From Flaccisagitta enflata (Eukaryota > Chaetognatha > Sagittoidea > Aphragmophora), in contig OZ231126.1 in the NCBI GenBank assembly GCA_965153355.1, forward strand, positions 3,348,001 through 3,412,000: DNA of 64,000 bases, in the 5' to 3' direction. Each line of letters starts with the position of its first letter. Positions within the stretch are counted from its first letter, which is position 1. This document shows, piece by piece, positions 12,901 to 22,122 of this stretch. The notes under the pieces are model-generated. The model had not been told where the DNA came from, did not search any database, and was given only the letters and a program-made list of their open reading frames with translations. The translations under genes were made by a program, and so were the position numbers.

Positions 12901-15900
12901 TCAACCAAATTGATTGAAAAATGCCAAAGTTATGCACGTCTTTTACTTTTAGGCTGGTAGGCCAGTTGGGTGGTTATCTTTTAATTCTTTTTATCTATTT
13001 TGTCACTGAAAAGATGGTTAGAGATGAATAATTATTGATGTCACAAACAGGGGCTAAGAGGATGCAACTGAAAACATTGTGGGATGTAATTGCATTCTCT
13101 ATCAATCATATCCAGGGTCAACCAAACTCGGGTTGTTATTGGAATGCAAAGTCTTGTTGATATCACAATATCGCACCTGCTGCAAAGATCCGACGTCATT
13201 TTGCCACCAAATGTTATTGGCCCATACCATGCTATTCTGATATTTAAGTGGGGAATGGACGGAGCATCTGGACAGGCTCAGTATCATCAAGAGTTGCCAG
13301 AAAACAGTATGAATCAATAAGATATTTTGAAAATTTTGAAAATAAAAAACCGAGACAGGTTGCTTGCTTGCCATAGATATTTAGTCGCGTGCACGCAACT
13401 CTACATCCCGCTTTGTCCATCGGTTGGTCTGTCTGTTGGTCCGTCACACTTTTACTTTTTATATCAATTTTATTTCCTAAAGTCATTTTAGGTCATTTAA
13501 GAGAATACTAACTCATTCTAAGTTATTCTAATTCATTATGTAAGTCTCGCACGCGACTTATAGGTGTTGGCCTTGTTTAGTTGAGGACACGCAATTCTAT
13601 GAGAGGCTCTGTCTGTGCGCTGGTCCATCTGTCAGTCCGTAAGTACATACGTCCATCACGCTCCAGTAGGACACGCAAAAAACGAGCATTTACAATGCTG
13701 TAGTTATCAAGTCTGTGTATCAGTGTGAATGTGTGGGAGGGGGGTTGATGGGTGGGGTTTGGGTTAGGCTGGGGGTTGGTTGCTCCTGCCCATCCGTCGG
13801 CAACGATTTTTGAGACCCGTGTCACTTGTTTGTTTGAAGTATTACATATCAATCAATCAGGTACGGAATCTGAACAAGCACTTGACGCAAATGTATGGAC
13901 AGTGACTTATGTACCATTGGCTCTCATCATTAATAACACTTGGGTAAGTTCCATCTTGATGTGATTTACGCAATGCAATGTACGGTGAAAAAAAGGCCAA
14001 ATTACAGATAAGCCCCACTCTAACGGACCCGCCTTTAACGGAATTCGGCCTATAACAGATACAAACTCTTGGTTCCTTTAACCAGTTTTCTTTTGTTTCT
14101 TATGTTAGCTATAACTGAATTACCCCTATAACCAGGGGTGTATATTATTGAGTCGCTTTTGATTTTTCCCCCCCCCCCTGCCTTTGATTTTCTTCCCCGC
14201 GACGCGTCGCGTCACGTTTTTATATCGATGATTATCTTCCCTATAGAGCAATAAAACTATGTAGTTAAGGTTTAAAAAGTGTTATATTGTGTTTTACTAA
14301 TTGGGTTTTATGATTTAGTACTGTCAAAAGTTATATTTTCCCCAAATTTTCTCTTTTTTTTCTCTTTTTTCCCCCTTTGGTTTCCTTCCCCATCTCTAGA
14401 CCCTTTTATTTTTCCCCCGTGGGGGGGGGGGGAAAACTCAATAATATACAGGCCTGCCTATAACAGATAGAATTTGTTAGTCCCTTAAAATCGGTTGGAG
14501 CGGAATTTTACTGTGTGGCCAATAAGTGCTTCTCCAGGTGGTAAGAATGAAAAAGAAGTCAGAAGTGAGCCGTTTTACGCATATCATACATTTGCGTGAC
14601 CGACAAACCAATGAACGGACATAACCTCTCATAGACTTTAAACAAGGCCAAGTAGGCCAATAGGTGCGATGTGTGGATCGTCAAACGAATGCGTTACCAA
14701 CCAACTAACCAACCGACCAACCAACCAACGGACACAGCCAGTTATAGAGGTGCTTTGTCGCACCTAAAAGGGCCATCTAACGAAGTCCTAATCCTCTTTA
14801 AACTTTGCAGATCTGGTTTAACAGATGTGCAGCAGGGGTCACGTGGAATAGGCCCATAGTGTATGAACTTGGAAAAGGTGATTATCTGGCGATTAGGTTT
14901 ACTGATGAATAAACCTAATTATTTTCATTGCATAGAAATTTCACAGGGATATTTTGTCAAATTTCCACTTAGAAACATCGGAAAAGACAACTGGAGAATA
15001 TAAGCGTTTGAAACGTGATATAAAAAGGCTGAGGAAAACTGCTTGTGAGGTATCTACAACCATCTTTGAAAACAAGGCCGGATACACGGCTACTGAAGTC
15101 GCGTGTGGGTGGGCAGGGGCCATATTTGAGGTCACTAGACCATTTGGGCAGGAGCAGTAAGGTCAAAGAAATAAAATCATAAAAAGAAGTAAAACATGAC
15201 CAATGGACCGACCAACGGACAAAGCGGGTTGTAGAGTCGCGTGCACGCGACTAAAAAACAGGCTTAACAGGCCAACAGTAGTTCAGCAAAAATTAGCTCA
15301 TTAAGTTGTCTCATTTTTTATGTATTGGGTATTGTTTTGATACAATTTAAAAATGTTACAGGACCAGCAGACCGACGGACCGACGGACCAACAAAAAGAG
15401 CAAGGTGTAGAGTTGCGACTAAAAAAATATTGCTTGCTTTCTGATTGTGTAAGAGGATGTGTCCATCCATGGAAACATATTGCATTTTCTAATTACAAAA
15501 AAATGCCCCGGTTAATTGCACCTACCAACTTACAAAACTGTTCCTGCCTTTTTGCACCACTAGGCACTGACTTTTCCCTCCCATAAGTAACTATTGATAG
15601 GCTTACATTAAACAAGAATTGATAACTTTGCATGAGTCCATCCACTGTTCAGGTGAATGTTGGTGGGGAGAAAAGAGCTGTACTGGTAAAACATGTGGGA
15701 ATGGCAAGTATGATTGATGGTAAAGTTCGGGCCACCTTGCTTGGTACTGGAATGGCCACTTGTCCATTATGTAAGGCCTCTCCAACACAAATGAAAGATG
15801 TCGTTGGTTGCTTACAGCGAGAAATTGATCCAGGTAAAACAGCAAAAAAGAAAGTGTATTACGATGCGCCGCATTAAAAACAGGACAGTTTGTATCAATA

Positions 15901-18900
15901 GCATATTATTGCGCAAAAATGGATTATTGAAACCAAATACGGATGAATATGTCGCTCATGTGTTTGTAGTTAATGGATGGCCTGGATGGCAAGCTCCATA
16001 GAGCATGGCAATGTGGCAAATAAGTTGGCGAGGTAGTCGACGGTGAGGGGCACCAAACTGTAAAAGTAACTATGGCATAGGACACTTTGTAATGCTGGTT
16101 TCTGCTTAACCATTGGCCTGAGACACAAAAAATTCATGACCATTTGAAAGCCCTTCAAAAAATCTTCCAAATGCGACGTTGCTGGTCATTATAGCTTTAT
16201 TCGTTTAAAAGTGGCAAAGGTTTGAAGATAAAAATCACTGTTTGGAAAAAGTGCTCATTTCAAATTTTTCCGACAAGCAATTTAAGTCTTTCAGTTTTTG
16301 TCAATGATGAAGCTTAGGATTGTCTTTGATACTCGATATCCATGGGCAAATTAAAGAGCTTCGAATTGTCTTTAAAATGGCGCCAAGAACAAATATCTCC
16401 CTTAATGCGTTTGATTTTTGTGTTAAAATAAAGATAACCCCTTAAAATCACGTAGTAAATTTCCAAATTTTTGACAGCCTGTCTTCATCCTAATGCCATT
16501 TTTAAACGGTTAAAGTTAGGCCATCCAGAAAGGTCTCATTTGAAAGATCTTTCGCAGAGCTTCAAAGTGGTCATGGATTTTGCTATGTTTTTCTCATTGC
16601 ATGAATGTAAGACACTGACATACAAGTGGTTCGCTTTTTGTTTTTTGCCATGGTTAGTTTTTTTCCCATTCCATTTTCTATAGCTTCTCTTTAGAGCGTC
16701 ACTGACTCACTGCGTCCAAACGAATTGACCGATTTAAACGCGGTTTGCGGCAAACACTTCGTCTTTCGAAGAGCTTCAAATAGGTCACCAATAAAGCCAT
16801 GATTATATCATTTTGAGCCGAGAAATATAGGTAAATGTACTGTCCTGTTTTTAATGCACCGCACTGTAGTGGCGGAAAGTGGCGGAAAGTGCATTATAGG
16901 CGGAATTCTGTTAGAGGCAATATAAGAAATAACTAGGCCGGATACATGGCAACCCCAGTTGCCTGTGGGTGGGCAGGTGCTGTATTCAAGGTCACCAGAG
17001 CATTTGGGCAGGGGCAGTGCGGTCAAAGAATAAATAGTCGCAAAAGCGTTAGATGGTCAGCGGTACCCGTTGCCCCTATGTAAGTGTATGTGGGTGTAAG
17101 GTGGTTAGAGGGGCAGCGGCCCCAAAGGGGCTGATGACCTATGCTGTTTTTATTTGCATAGGCGGAATCCCGTTGGTGGCGGGTCCCTTAGAGCGGGATT
17201 CAACTGTACAAAAATCAATGAATGTCTTTTTAGTACATCTCTGATTAATACTTAACAACATACTGAACATGACTATATTTTAACTCCTAAGCTAGGTATG
17301 ACTTTGGAATTTCACTAACGCATGCCTGGATAAGGTTTGCTGATGCTATATTACAAATCGCGTATCGGCTAGACTTTCCAGCGGATTCCCCCACTGGACG
17401 ACCGTGGCAGGTACTACATGAATTAGAAAAAAAGACGCACCTTTACATTTGCTGATAAAACTGACTCAAAAAGTGTTAAAATTTTTTTTTAGAGGAAGTG
17501 ATTTTGAAGATTTTCAAATTATCTTTCATTCTAGACCAATCCCAGATCTGTATCTTCAACGGTTTAGGAGCTAGAGCGCTCTAAAGTGAAACACCATTTT
17601 GCTGAATTGCATCTTTTTCAAAGGAACTGCAAAAACAAATTTGGCAATATTTTTATTCAAACTAATGCCATTTCTAAACGAAAAAAGATAGAGATACCAG
17701 ATTGGCGCCAAATGAAAGAGTTTTTCAAGAGCTTCAAAATGGTCTAAGATTTTAATTAGTTTTTTTATTTTCAATGGCGCAATCAGCCATTCAAAAGTGC
17801 GTCTTTTTTTTTAATTCATATAGTATTAAGCACCCTCTTCGAAATGACCGTTTTTAGTTCCTGTTGCCGCAATCTGATAAGCTTTGTTTGCTCTACCCCC
17901 CCTCCCCACCCCCTTCCAAACATGTGTCCAAAGACAGAATCACAACTACAGTATCTGAAATTAGTGAACAGAAATGTCGCATCCACAATATGAATCATTG
18001 ATGAAAACCGTCTTAATTCCACCCCGAAATGGATACTGATCTCAATTCTAGGCAGTTTTTTTGTGATTTTAGGCCCGTGGGTCACATTTGCAAAGCATAA
18101 AGAAACAGACAAAGAGGAGAATGCAGCAAGAGTTCATAAATCGTCTGCACTTGCGTGTTGATTTTCCTATACCTGGGGGAAGTGGAAACTCTTTGAATGG
18201 CAATGTTGCAAGGAAATTGTTTCATAACGAAAAGGTATGTCAGGCTGCAAACCAAGCCAAAATTTAATGAGTCAACACAAGATTTGGACAATTTTTGATA
18301 TCATCAAATAATGAGTTTTTTAACTAGATTTTTTTGTATTCATCTGTGATATTTTTGTGAAAAATACTAGTAATGACAGCCGTCGCCATAAGGAAAAAAG
18401 TCATGAGGAAAAGAGTCGTAAGCATTGGCTTATTTCCACTTAGCTTTTGTCTTCAGTCACATTCACAGCAATTTTTTTAATTAGTAAGAATTAATCTGGA
18501 GCAACTGTATATCCTGTCTAGAGCAAAAGTATGGCAATAGATGTTTTGAGCAATATCTCCGCTTAGAATAAAAAATCCATATAGACATCAGTGAGATTCT
18601 AAAATAAGAACAAATTTTTGATGCAATGACGCAAACTGCATTCATCAAGATAAAAGTATTTAGAAATCACAGAAAAAACAAGATTGCTACTCCAAATCAA
18701 AAATGACAAAAAAATTGCAGTTAATTATTAAAAGTTAGCACTCTGACACATTGCGCTGTAAAAAAAATTCAATCTAAATTTTTCAGAACTAAATCTTTAA
18801 AAATTGATAACTCAAAAAATATTTATTGTAAAAAATTCTGCTTGGTGACAAATGAAAACAAATTATTAAATTTTCTCACCCTATCAATATCATTTGAGGC

Positions 18901-21900
18901 TTCAAATAGCCGGATGAATTCCTAAACTTTCTCATAAGAAATTGAAATGTTTCTTAGCAATGTGTCAAAAAGTCGAAGACTGACTTTGACTTTTTTCCCG
19001 ATAATTGATATCTCATTTAGATGTAAGAAAAATGGGTCATGTTAGGTAATTCAACCCGGTGCACTTGTTTTTCCCCACAAGGACAAATCTTTAATTCAAG
19101 CTTACTCGAGCTAAAACATATAAAACCAAACCCACACCTAACCCTCACCCTATCCCTTATCCCTACTCTATCCCTAACCCTAAAACCCACCCCACCCCCA
19201 AACCCTAACCCCACCCCAAAACCCTAAAACATTACCCGCTTAAAAACACTTAAAAACAAAAGACACGAACGTGACCGAAAAATGAAGATGAATGATGCGA
19301 AAATGGTGGATTTTTGAAGAAAATCAGATTTTGCGAACAGTTTTGTCTCGGGTGAAATTCTAAGCCCGCTTCTAATTAGATACATTTGCATTTCCAAAAA
19401 ACATAGCCCACTGAAAACATAATAGAATAAGGATATGTTCTTAGATTTGCAAAAACTTGCATGTGGAGACAGTCTTATAGTTTTACCCAAATACTTTATA
19501 AATTTGCACTACTTGATTTTCAGAGAATTCTTGCAAAGCAGTCATTATTTCCGTCTCCCATCAATGCAATATCAAGTTTGTTGGTTTGTTTTCAGTTGCG
19601 GACACGCAACTCTTTAAGAGGCTTTGTCGGTCCGTCTGTCGGTCCATCCGTCGGTTCTTTCGTAACCCACAAGTCTAGAATTGGAAAACAAGCGTTTTAG
19701 ATGCCTTTTTTTGTTTGGGTGTTGATGGTGGGGTTATGGGGTGTGGATGGGGGTTGGATGCCCTTGCCCACCCGTCCGCAACGATATTGTGACCCCGCGT
19801 CACGTGTAATTGTTAAGCATTGTATATGAGAATAGTAAGATTAAACAAGGCCGGATACACGGCCACCAGTTGCGGACGGGTGGACAGGGGCGGATATGCG
19901 CGTTTTCACACATTTCGATTCGTGCTGACGGATGGACAGACGGACGGACGGACAAAGCCTCTCATAGAATTGCGTCTCCGCAACTACAAAACTAAGTATA
20001 CTTTGATTTTATAAAATATAAGAGTAGGTTATGAATTTGTATGGTTGACCAATTTTGCCTTTGTTTGCACTGTAACGTCTCAGGAACAGCCAGCCGATTT
20101 ATTGTGTAAATCGCAACCTGAATATTGTTTTCCAAGGCTATAGAGGAAAAAGGTTCTTCATTGGACTTTTTGTTACTTACAGATATTCTCAGAGATTACT
20201 AAAGTTGATCTAGACATGATCCAAAGATTACACAACATCCTTAAGACACTGAACTGCGGCTACGAAGTTGATTGGGATGCGTTTCACAATTACGGTACAG
20301 CCATCAGAGTAGAATTAGCAATGTGATTGTTGGGGGGGGGGTCTGAGGAGGTTTTGTTGGGGGGGGTTCACCCCTGCCTAGCCATCCACAGCAATATTGT
20401 TATATCAGGTTGTTTCAGAGCTCTTCAGTGTCAGGCTGATATTTTTCTAACATTTTATAGCTGTGGATACTGCGCGGAAGATGCGTCTTTTGTATCCATT
20501 TGCGCCACCAACACCTAGTGTTCACTCGATTCTCATTCACGGAGCTAAAATGCTCAAGAATATGCCTCTTCCCGCCACCTTTTGGGATGAGGGTGAGTGT
20601 AAAGCAAAATCAGTGACATAGACAAATACATTAACATTCTGTGCTTAACCTTCACAGAAAACTGACAAGTAGCCCTTATATGTTGATGTTGCATTAAATG
20701 ATTGTATCAGGAAGATTTTCACTTTCAACCGCTGGGAAAGTACACGAGAGTTGCGTAGATCATTTGGTTATGACTCTATCTCAGAAATTTATGCAAAACG
20801 ACAACGAAATTTTTTCAGTTGTCTCCACCTCACTGGTAATCCTGTCTTAGTGAAAATACGATCTCTCACACTTGAAACAAACCAATGATATTGGTTAAAC
20901 AACTACTAATTTCTATGCATTCTTTTTTTTTTAACTCCTATTCTCTGAATGATGAACGTATGTACTGTCGCAAATTTCGTTGATGAATAAACAGCATGTA
21001 ATAAATGATGCAGGGTCGGCAGAGTCTGCAAACAAAGATGACCGTAAAAACCGCGTCGATTTCGCACGAAAAGTTAGTCGTGAAAGTAATCTTACCGACG
21101 TCGTTCACAAACACATCGAGTGTTCGGATCCTTTGGTTTTGGAGGCCAGGGAGAAAATCCATATGCGCTTGAAAGTGAAAACTCCACCAACGCCAGCAAT
21201 GCTACCATTACTCAAGCGGGATGCAGATGGAAACTACTATGGGGTTGAAAAACGACTTTCTTCATCAGGTTTCTCCCTATATTCTTGAGATCCAAGTAGC
21301 ACGAAGTCGGCAATATATGGTCAGCGCAAATGTGCCATTGATCTGCATAAGTGGTTTAGGATTTAATTTGGCCAGAATCTGGGTCAGCTCTGTCGTCTAC
21401 TGTGTTGGTGCATCCATCCGTCAGTCAGTGTATTGGTTTGTATGTCCATTGAATTTTCTTATGAAACACAGCTCTTGGTAGTGTAGATGTTGTCTAGATT
21501 TGAAAATAGGGGGAATTCATGTCAGAACAAGGCCGGATACACGGCTACCCCAGTCGCGTGCGGGTAGGCAGGAGCAGTGCAGGAGAAGGTCACTAGAGTG
21601 GTTTGGAGGGAGCAGTAGGCTCAAAAAGCTCAAAATGCCGAAAATGCTAAAAAATATTGATTTTTTTTTTCTGAATTACATGGAAATGAATTTCCATGGC
21701 AACCTACACCTATTATCAATAAAGCATTTTCATATTAGTTTATATTCCAAGTATCAGTCTTTAATGCTTATTTGCCTTCTCACTATGAATTCCCCGTATT
21801 TCCATGTCTAGACGATTTATACATTAGTTTTTGAATGTGGCTTTGTCACATATTCCATTAAACAGTTCTGTCTCTTTTCATGAGTCTTTTCATCGCAATA

Positions 21901-22122
21901 TCAGCATGACACGGATGGTGCATCATTGTATGATCAAGCTTGTATTCTTTAATCATGGCCTGCTCAACTACTTGCTGATAATTCCGTTGTCTATCAGGCA
22001 TTGGTTCTGAGTATCCATTGACAAGCGGATGCGAGAGTGACATTGAATCGGAGGGCGGCTACGATAGCGATTGCAGTACAGAAAGTGCATGTTATTCTTC
22101 AGAAGATGAATGTGACGAGTAA
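7053..22122 (+). CDS. RAG1-core/Transib-like DDE transposase-family protein, 17-exon gene model
   Basis: Exons: 7053-7158, 8058-8218, 8445-8585, 9406-9550, 10334-10430, 11323-11592, 13116-13306, 13861-13943, 14811-14896, 14947-15049, 15653-15833, 17292-17410, 18073-18234, 20183-20294, 20461-20592, 21014-21268, 21998-22122. All introns are GT..AG and all phases agree, giving about 822 codons. Numbering from the first Met: GRKRKCFDD near 157; Asp355 in KWGMDGASG; Asp483 in MIDGKV; Cys498/Cys501 in [13 protein letters not shown] at 603-611; His674/His679 in VHSILIHG; Glu700 in AESANK. From memory these match RAG1-core D600, D708, the C727/C730 and H937/H942 zinc ligands, and E962 in ESGNK. The family cuts DNA by an RNase-H-fold mechanism in the nucleus. 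No flanking Transib inverted repeats or kelch/RAG2-like partner was seen. The first three exons are the least certain. An unspliced end at 21288 is an alternative. The family call is inferred from motifs, not from a search. Confidence 0.8.
8058..8218 (+). CDS. RAG1-like gene, exon 2 (tentative)
   Basis: Lies between acceptor TTTCCAG and a weak donor, ACCAG|GTCTGA. It encodes a lysine- and tryptophan-rich helical-looking segment ([14 protein letters not shown]...[15 protein letters not shown]). Phase 1 in and phase 0 out agree with both neighbours. I do not recognise this domain. Confidence 0.45.
8445..8585 (+). CDS. RAG1-like gene, exon 3
   Basis: Encodes ...[36 protein letters not shown] and ends at a strong donor, AGG|GTAAGT, in phase 0. 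The 5' border is uncertain: the acceptor TTTAAAG is poor, and an ATG at 8433 in the same frame could instead start a shorter protein. Confidence 0.5.
8700..9150. repeat. Three tandem copies of a ~125-bp AT-rich unit, intron 3
   Basis: Each copy carries GAGCATAGCTGCTCATC-like sequence and TTTAGCTCATTTAGCTCAGT followed by a T-run. Divergence is substantial. Confidence 0.7.
9406..9550 (+). CDS. RAG1-like gene, exon 4
   Basis: Acceptor AATTTCTAG is followed by ATGAAAAAGCC. The exon encodes [23 protein letters not shown] in frame, a basic segment resembling the GRxxKxFxxSS...SKRRK region I recall upstream of the core in this family. Donor ATTG|GTATAA, phase 1. The internal Met at 9406 is another possible start. 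Confidence 0.7.
9593..10187. repeat. (CA)n array between GGGCCCG-rich borders, intron 4
   Basis: The left border holds GAGCGGGCCAAGGCCCGCAA; the array of CACACAGAGACACA units and pure (CA)n runs 9650-9972; the right border holds TGGGCCCGCTGTTTCCCTG and CGGGCCCGACGGGCCCG. The borders look like parts of one element. Confidence 0.65.
10334..10430 (+). CDS. RAG1-like gene, exon 5
   Basis: Acceptor CCCCTTAACTTAG and strong donor AAAAA|GTGAGT. Encodes [20 protein letters not shown] and [13 protein letters not shown]; phase 1 in, phase 2 out. The segment looks helical and joins the basic exon 4 to the larger exon 6. Confidence 0.75.
10457..10912 (+). repeat. AACAAGG-family element in intron 5
   Basis: Starts AACAAGGTCATTAAATTGAA with GTTGCGTGCG, contains repeated GGACCAACAGACC units in two blocks, and ends ATAGAGTCGTGTAGCAGGCA followed by ACTAAAAAA. 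Confidence 0.55.
11075..11240 (-). repeat. AACAAGG-family element in intron 5
   Basis: The plus strand begins TTTTTAGTCGCGTGCTATAC and ends GGGGTAGCCATTTATCAGGC, the family ends in reverse, with a degenerate GGTTGG block. Confidence 0.55.
11323..11592 (+). CDS. RAG1-like gene, exon 6
   Basis: Acceptor ACTTTTCTGCAG, donor ATCAG|GTACTG, phase 2 in and out. Encodes [40 protein letters not shown] and a [20 protein letters not shown] segment. This YPS...KAK...P pattern is one I associate with the region just before the catalytic core in Transib/RAG1-like proteins. Confidence 0.8.
11809..12776 (+). repeat. AACAAGGCC-family element, GACGC subtype, with AAGAGACAT core
   Basis: Starts ACAAGGCCAAGAGATGTCCA with ATGCGTCCTCTTTGGATG and ends CGCGAGGACGCATCTAAAA, the inverted counterpart. 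Its core holds a C-rich block (11950-12110) and (AAGAGACAT / AAGAGATAT)n from 12110 to 12680. It lies in intron 6 of the RAG1-like gene. Confidence 0.75.
13116..13306 (+). CDS. RAG1-like gene, exon 7 (first catalytic Asp)
   Basis: Acceptor CATATCCAG, donor AAACA|GTATGA. Encodes ...[19 protein letters not shown]...[19 protein letters not shown]. The Asp codon at 13258-13260 lines up with RAG1 D600 (in CDGMGDV, from memory). Reading past the donor reaches a stop at 13318. Confidence 0.85.
13378..13580 (-). repeat. AACAAGGCC-family element, AAGTCATT subtype, in intron 7
   Basis: Same layout as 1472-1688: TTTAGTCGCGTGCACGCAAC at one end, TTCTAAGTTATTCTAA-type units, and GACTTATAGGTGTTGGCCTT at the other. 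Confidence 0.65.
13583..13836 (-). repeat. GGACACGCAACTC-family element in intron 7
   Basis: GAGGACACGCAATTCTATGA to CCCATCCGTCGGCAACGATT. Same layout as 19597-19808. Confidence 0.6.
13861..13943 (+). CDS. RAG1-like gene, exon 8
   Basis: Acceptor CAATCAATCAG and strong donor ACTTGG|GTAAGT. Encodes [20 protein letters not shown] followed by LIINNTW, including the VPL segment expected after the first Asp. Begins by completing a Ser codon; phase 0 out. Confidence 0.8.
14133..14456 (+). mobile_element. hAT-like MITE, intact copy in intron 8 of the RAG1-like gene
   Basis: 324 bases with ends CAGGGGTGTATATTATTGAG and (inverted) CAGGCCTGTATATTATTGAG, flanked by perfect 8-bp CCTATAAC duplications (14125-14132, 14457-14464). 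The 8-bp duplication and CAGGG ends fit hAT. It has C- and G-runs near the ends and no coding capacity. Confidence 0.85.
14641..14774 (+). repeat. AACAAGGCC-family element, GGTGCGA subtype
   Basis: Starts AACAAGGCCAAGTAGGCCAA with AGGTGCGATG, has a (CCAAC)n core and ends GCTTTGTCGCACCTAAAAG. The inverted subterminal pair is AGGTGCGA/TCGCACCT. Confidence 0.65.
14811..14896 (+). CDS. RAG1-like gene, exon 9
   Basis: Acceptor AAACTTTGCAG, donor GATTAG|GTTTAC. Encodes [20 protein letters not shown] followed by GKGDYLAI; the NRPI segment corresponds to a CRPI-type motif in relatives. The following intron is only 50 bases. Confidence 0.65.
14947..15049 (+). CDS. RAG1-like gene, exon 10
   Basis: Acceptor AAATTTCACAG, donor TGTGAG|GTATCT. 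Encodes [20 protein letters not shown] then [14 protein letters not shown], a charged helix-like stretch. An AG twelve bases upstream (GCATAG) would keep the frame only without phase agreement, so 14947 is preferred. Confidence 0.65.
15071..15258 (+). repeat. AACAAGGCC-family element in intron 10
   Basis: Compact copy: AACAAGGCCGGATACACGGC at the start, GTCGCGTGTGGGTGGGCAGG, then GGACCGACCAACGGACAAAG, ending GTCGCGTGCACGCGACTAAA. A solo 3' end follows at 15357-15427. Confidence 0.75.
15653..15833 (+). CDS. RAG1-like gene, exon 11 (second catalytic Asp, CPLC)
   Basis: Acceptor CCACTGTTCAG, donor GATCCAG|GTAAAA. Encodes [20 protein letters not shown], then [20 protein letters not shown]. The Asp codon is 15716-15718 and the two Cys codons lie in 15761-15772. 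The Asp to first Cys distance is 15 residues here and 19 in RAG1 (D708 to C727, from memory). Confidence 0.88.
16930..17130 (+). repeat. AACAAGGCC-family 5' part fused to a foldback arm, in intron 11
   Basis: CTAGGCCGGATACATGGCAA to GGTCAAAGAATAAATAGTCG (16930-17040) runs directly into GCAAAAGCGTTAGATGGTCA and GGGGCAGCGGCCCCAAAGGG, the left arm of the foldback family. Confidence 0.55.
17292..17410 (+). CDS. RAG1-like gene, exon 12
   Basis: Acceptor TAACTCCTAAG, donor TGGCAG|GTACTA. Encodes [20 protein letters not shown] then [19 protein letters not shown], matching the LH/HAWIRF...I.YRLD pattern of the family. A 410-bp MITE begins three bases after the exon end. Confidence 0.85.
17414..17823. 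mobile_element. 410-bp TA-flanked MITE at the exon 12 splice donor
   Basis: Inverted ends CTACATGAATTAGAAAAAAA and CTATATGAATTAAAAAAAAA, each followed by GACGCAC, between TA dinucleotides at 17412-17413 and 17824-17825. TA flanks suggest a Tc1/mariner-type element. The left TA is part of the GTA of the intron 12 donor. Confidence 0.7.
18073..18234 (+). CDS. RAG1-like gene, exon 13
   Basis: Acceptor TGTGATTTTAG, donor GAAAAG|GTATGT. Encodes [20 protein letters not shown], then [20 protein letters not shown] and [15 protein letters not shown] closely resembles the NGNFARKLM segment of RAG1 recalled from memory. Phase 0 on both sides. Confidence 0.88.
19128..19231. repeat. Degenerate CCCTAA-rich tract in intron 13
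   Basis: CACCTAACCCTCACCCTATC, CCTAACCCTAAAACCCACCC and further AACCCTAA units. Telomere-like but irregular. A weaker tract of the same kind lies at 3669-3755. Confidence 0.6.
19597..19808 (-). repeat. GGACACGCAACTC-family element in intron 13
   Basis: Begins GCGGACACGCAACTCTTTAA, then GGTCCGTCTGTCGGTCC, ends CCCACCCGTCCGCAACGATA. A related forward copy lies at 19845-19990. Inverted subterminal pair GTTGCGGACG / GACACGCAAC. Confidence 0.6.
19845..19990 (+). repeat. AACAAGGCC / GGACGGG hybrid element in intron 13
   Basis: Starts AACAAGGCCGGATACACGGC, continues CAGTTGCGGACGGGTGGACA, has (GGAC)n, and ends AGAATTGCGTCTCCGCAACT. Confidence 0.6.
20183..20294 (+). CDS. RAG1-like gene, exon 14
   Basis: Acceptor TGTTACTTACAG, donor TACG|GTACAG. 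Encodes [20 protein letters not shown] then [17 protein letters not shown]. The preceding intron (18235-20182) is the longest of the core and holds only repeats. Confidence 0.8.
20461..20592 (+). CDS. RAG1-like gene, exon 15 (HxxxxH zinc ligands)
   Basis: Acceptor ACATTTTATAG, donor GAGG|GTGAGT. Encodes [20 protein letters not shown] then [20 protein letters not shown]. The two His codons are 20523-20525 and 20538-20540, five residues apart as in RAG1 FHKTLAH. Confidence 0.87.
21014..21268 (+). CDS. RAG1-like gene, exon 16 (catalytic Glu)
   Basis: Acceptor AATGATGCAG; donor CATCAG|GTTTCT. Encodes [20 protein letters not shown] then [20 protein letters not shown]. The Glu codon is 21022-21024 within ESANK (RAG1: ESGNK). 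If the donor is unused, the frame reads on to a TGA at 21286-21288. Confidence 0.85.
21527..21650 (+). repeat. AACAAGGCC-family 5' fragment
   Basis: GAACAAGGCCGGATACACGG, CCCAGTCGCGTGCGGGTAGG, and GGAGAAGGTC, without a 3' palindrome. Lies after exon 16. Confidence 0.55.
21718..21723 (+). promoter_or_regulatory. AATAAA, possible polyadenylation signal for the unspliced-exon-16 isoform
   Basis: AATAAA lies 430 bases after the TGA at 21288 and before exon 17, so it could serve a transcript that skips the last splice. Position is the only evidence. Confidence 0.3.
21998..22122 (+). CDS. RAG1-like gene, exon 17 (acidic tail)
   Basis: Acceptor TTGTCTATCAG completes a Gly codon from exon 16. Encodes [20 protein letters not shown] then [20 protein letters not shown], ending at TAA 22120-22122. 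The tail is rich in Ser, Asp, Glu and Cys. The phase match and clean stop support it, but no homology was recognised. Confidence 0.6.
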
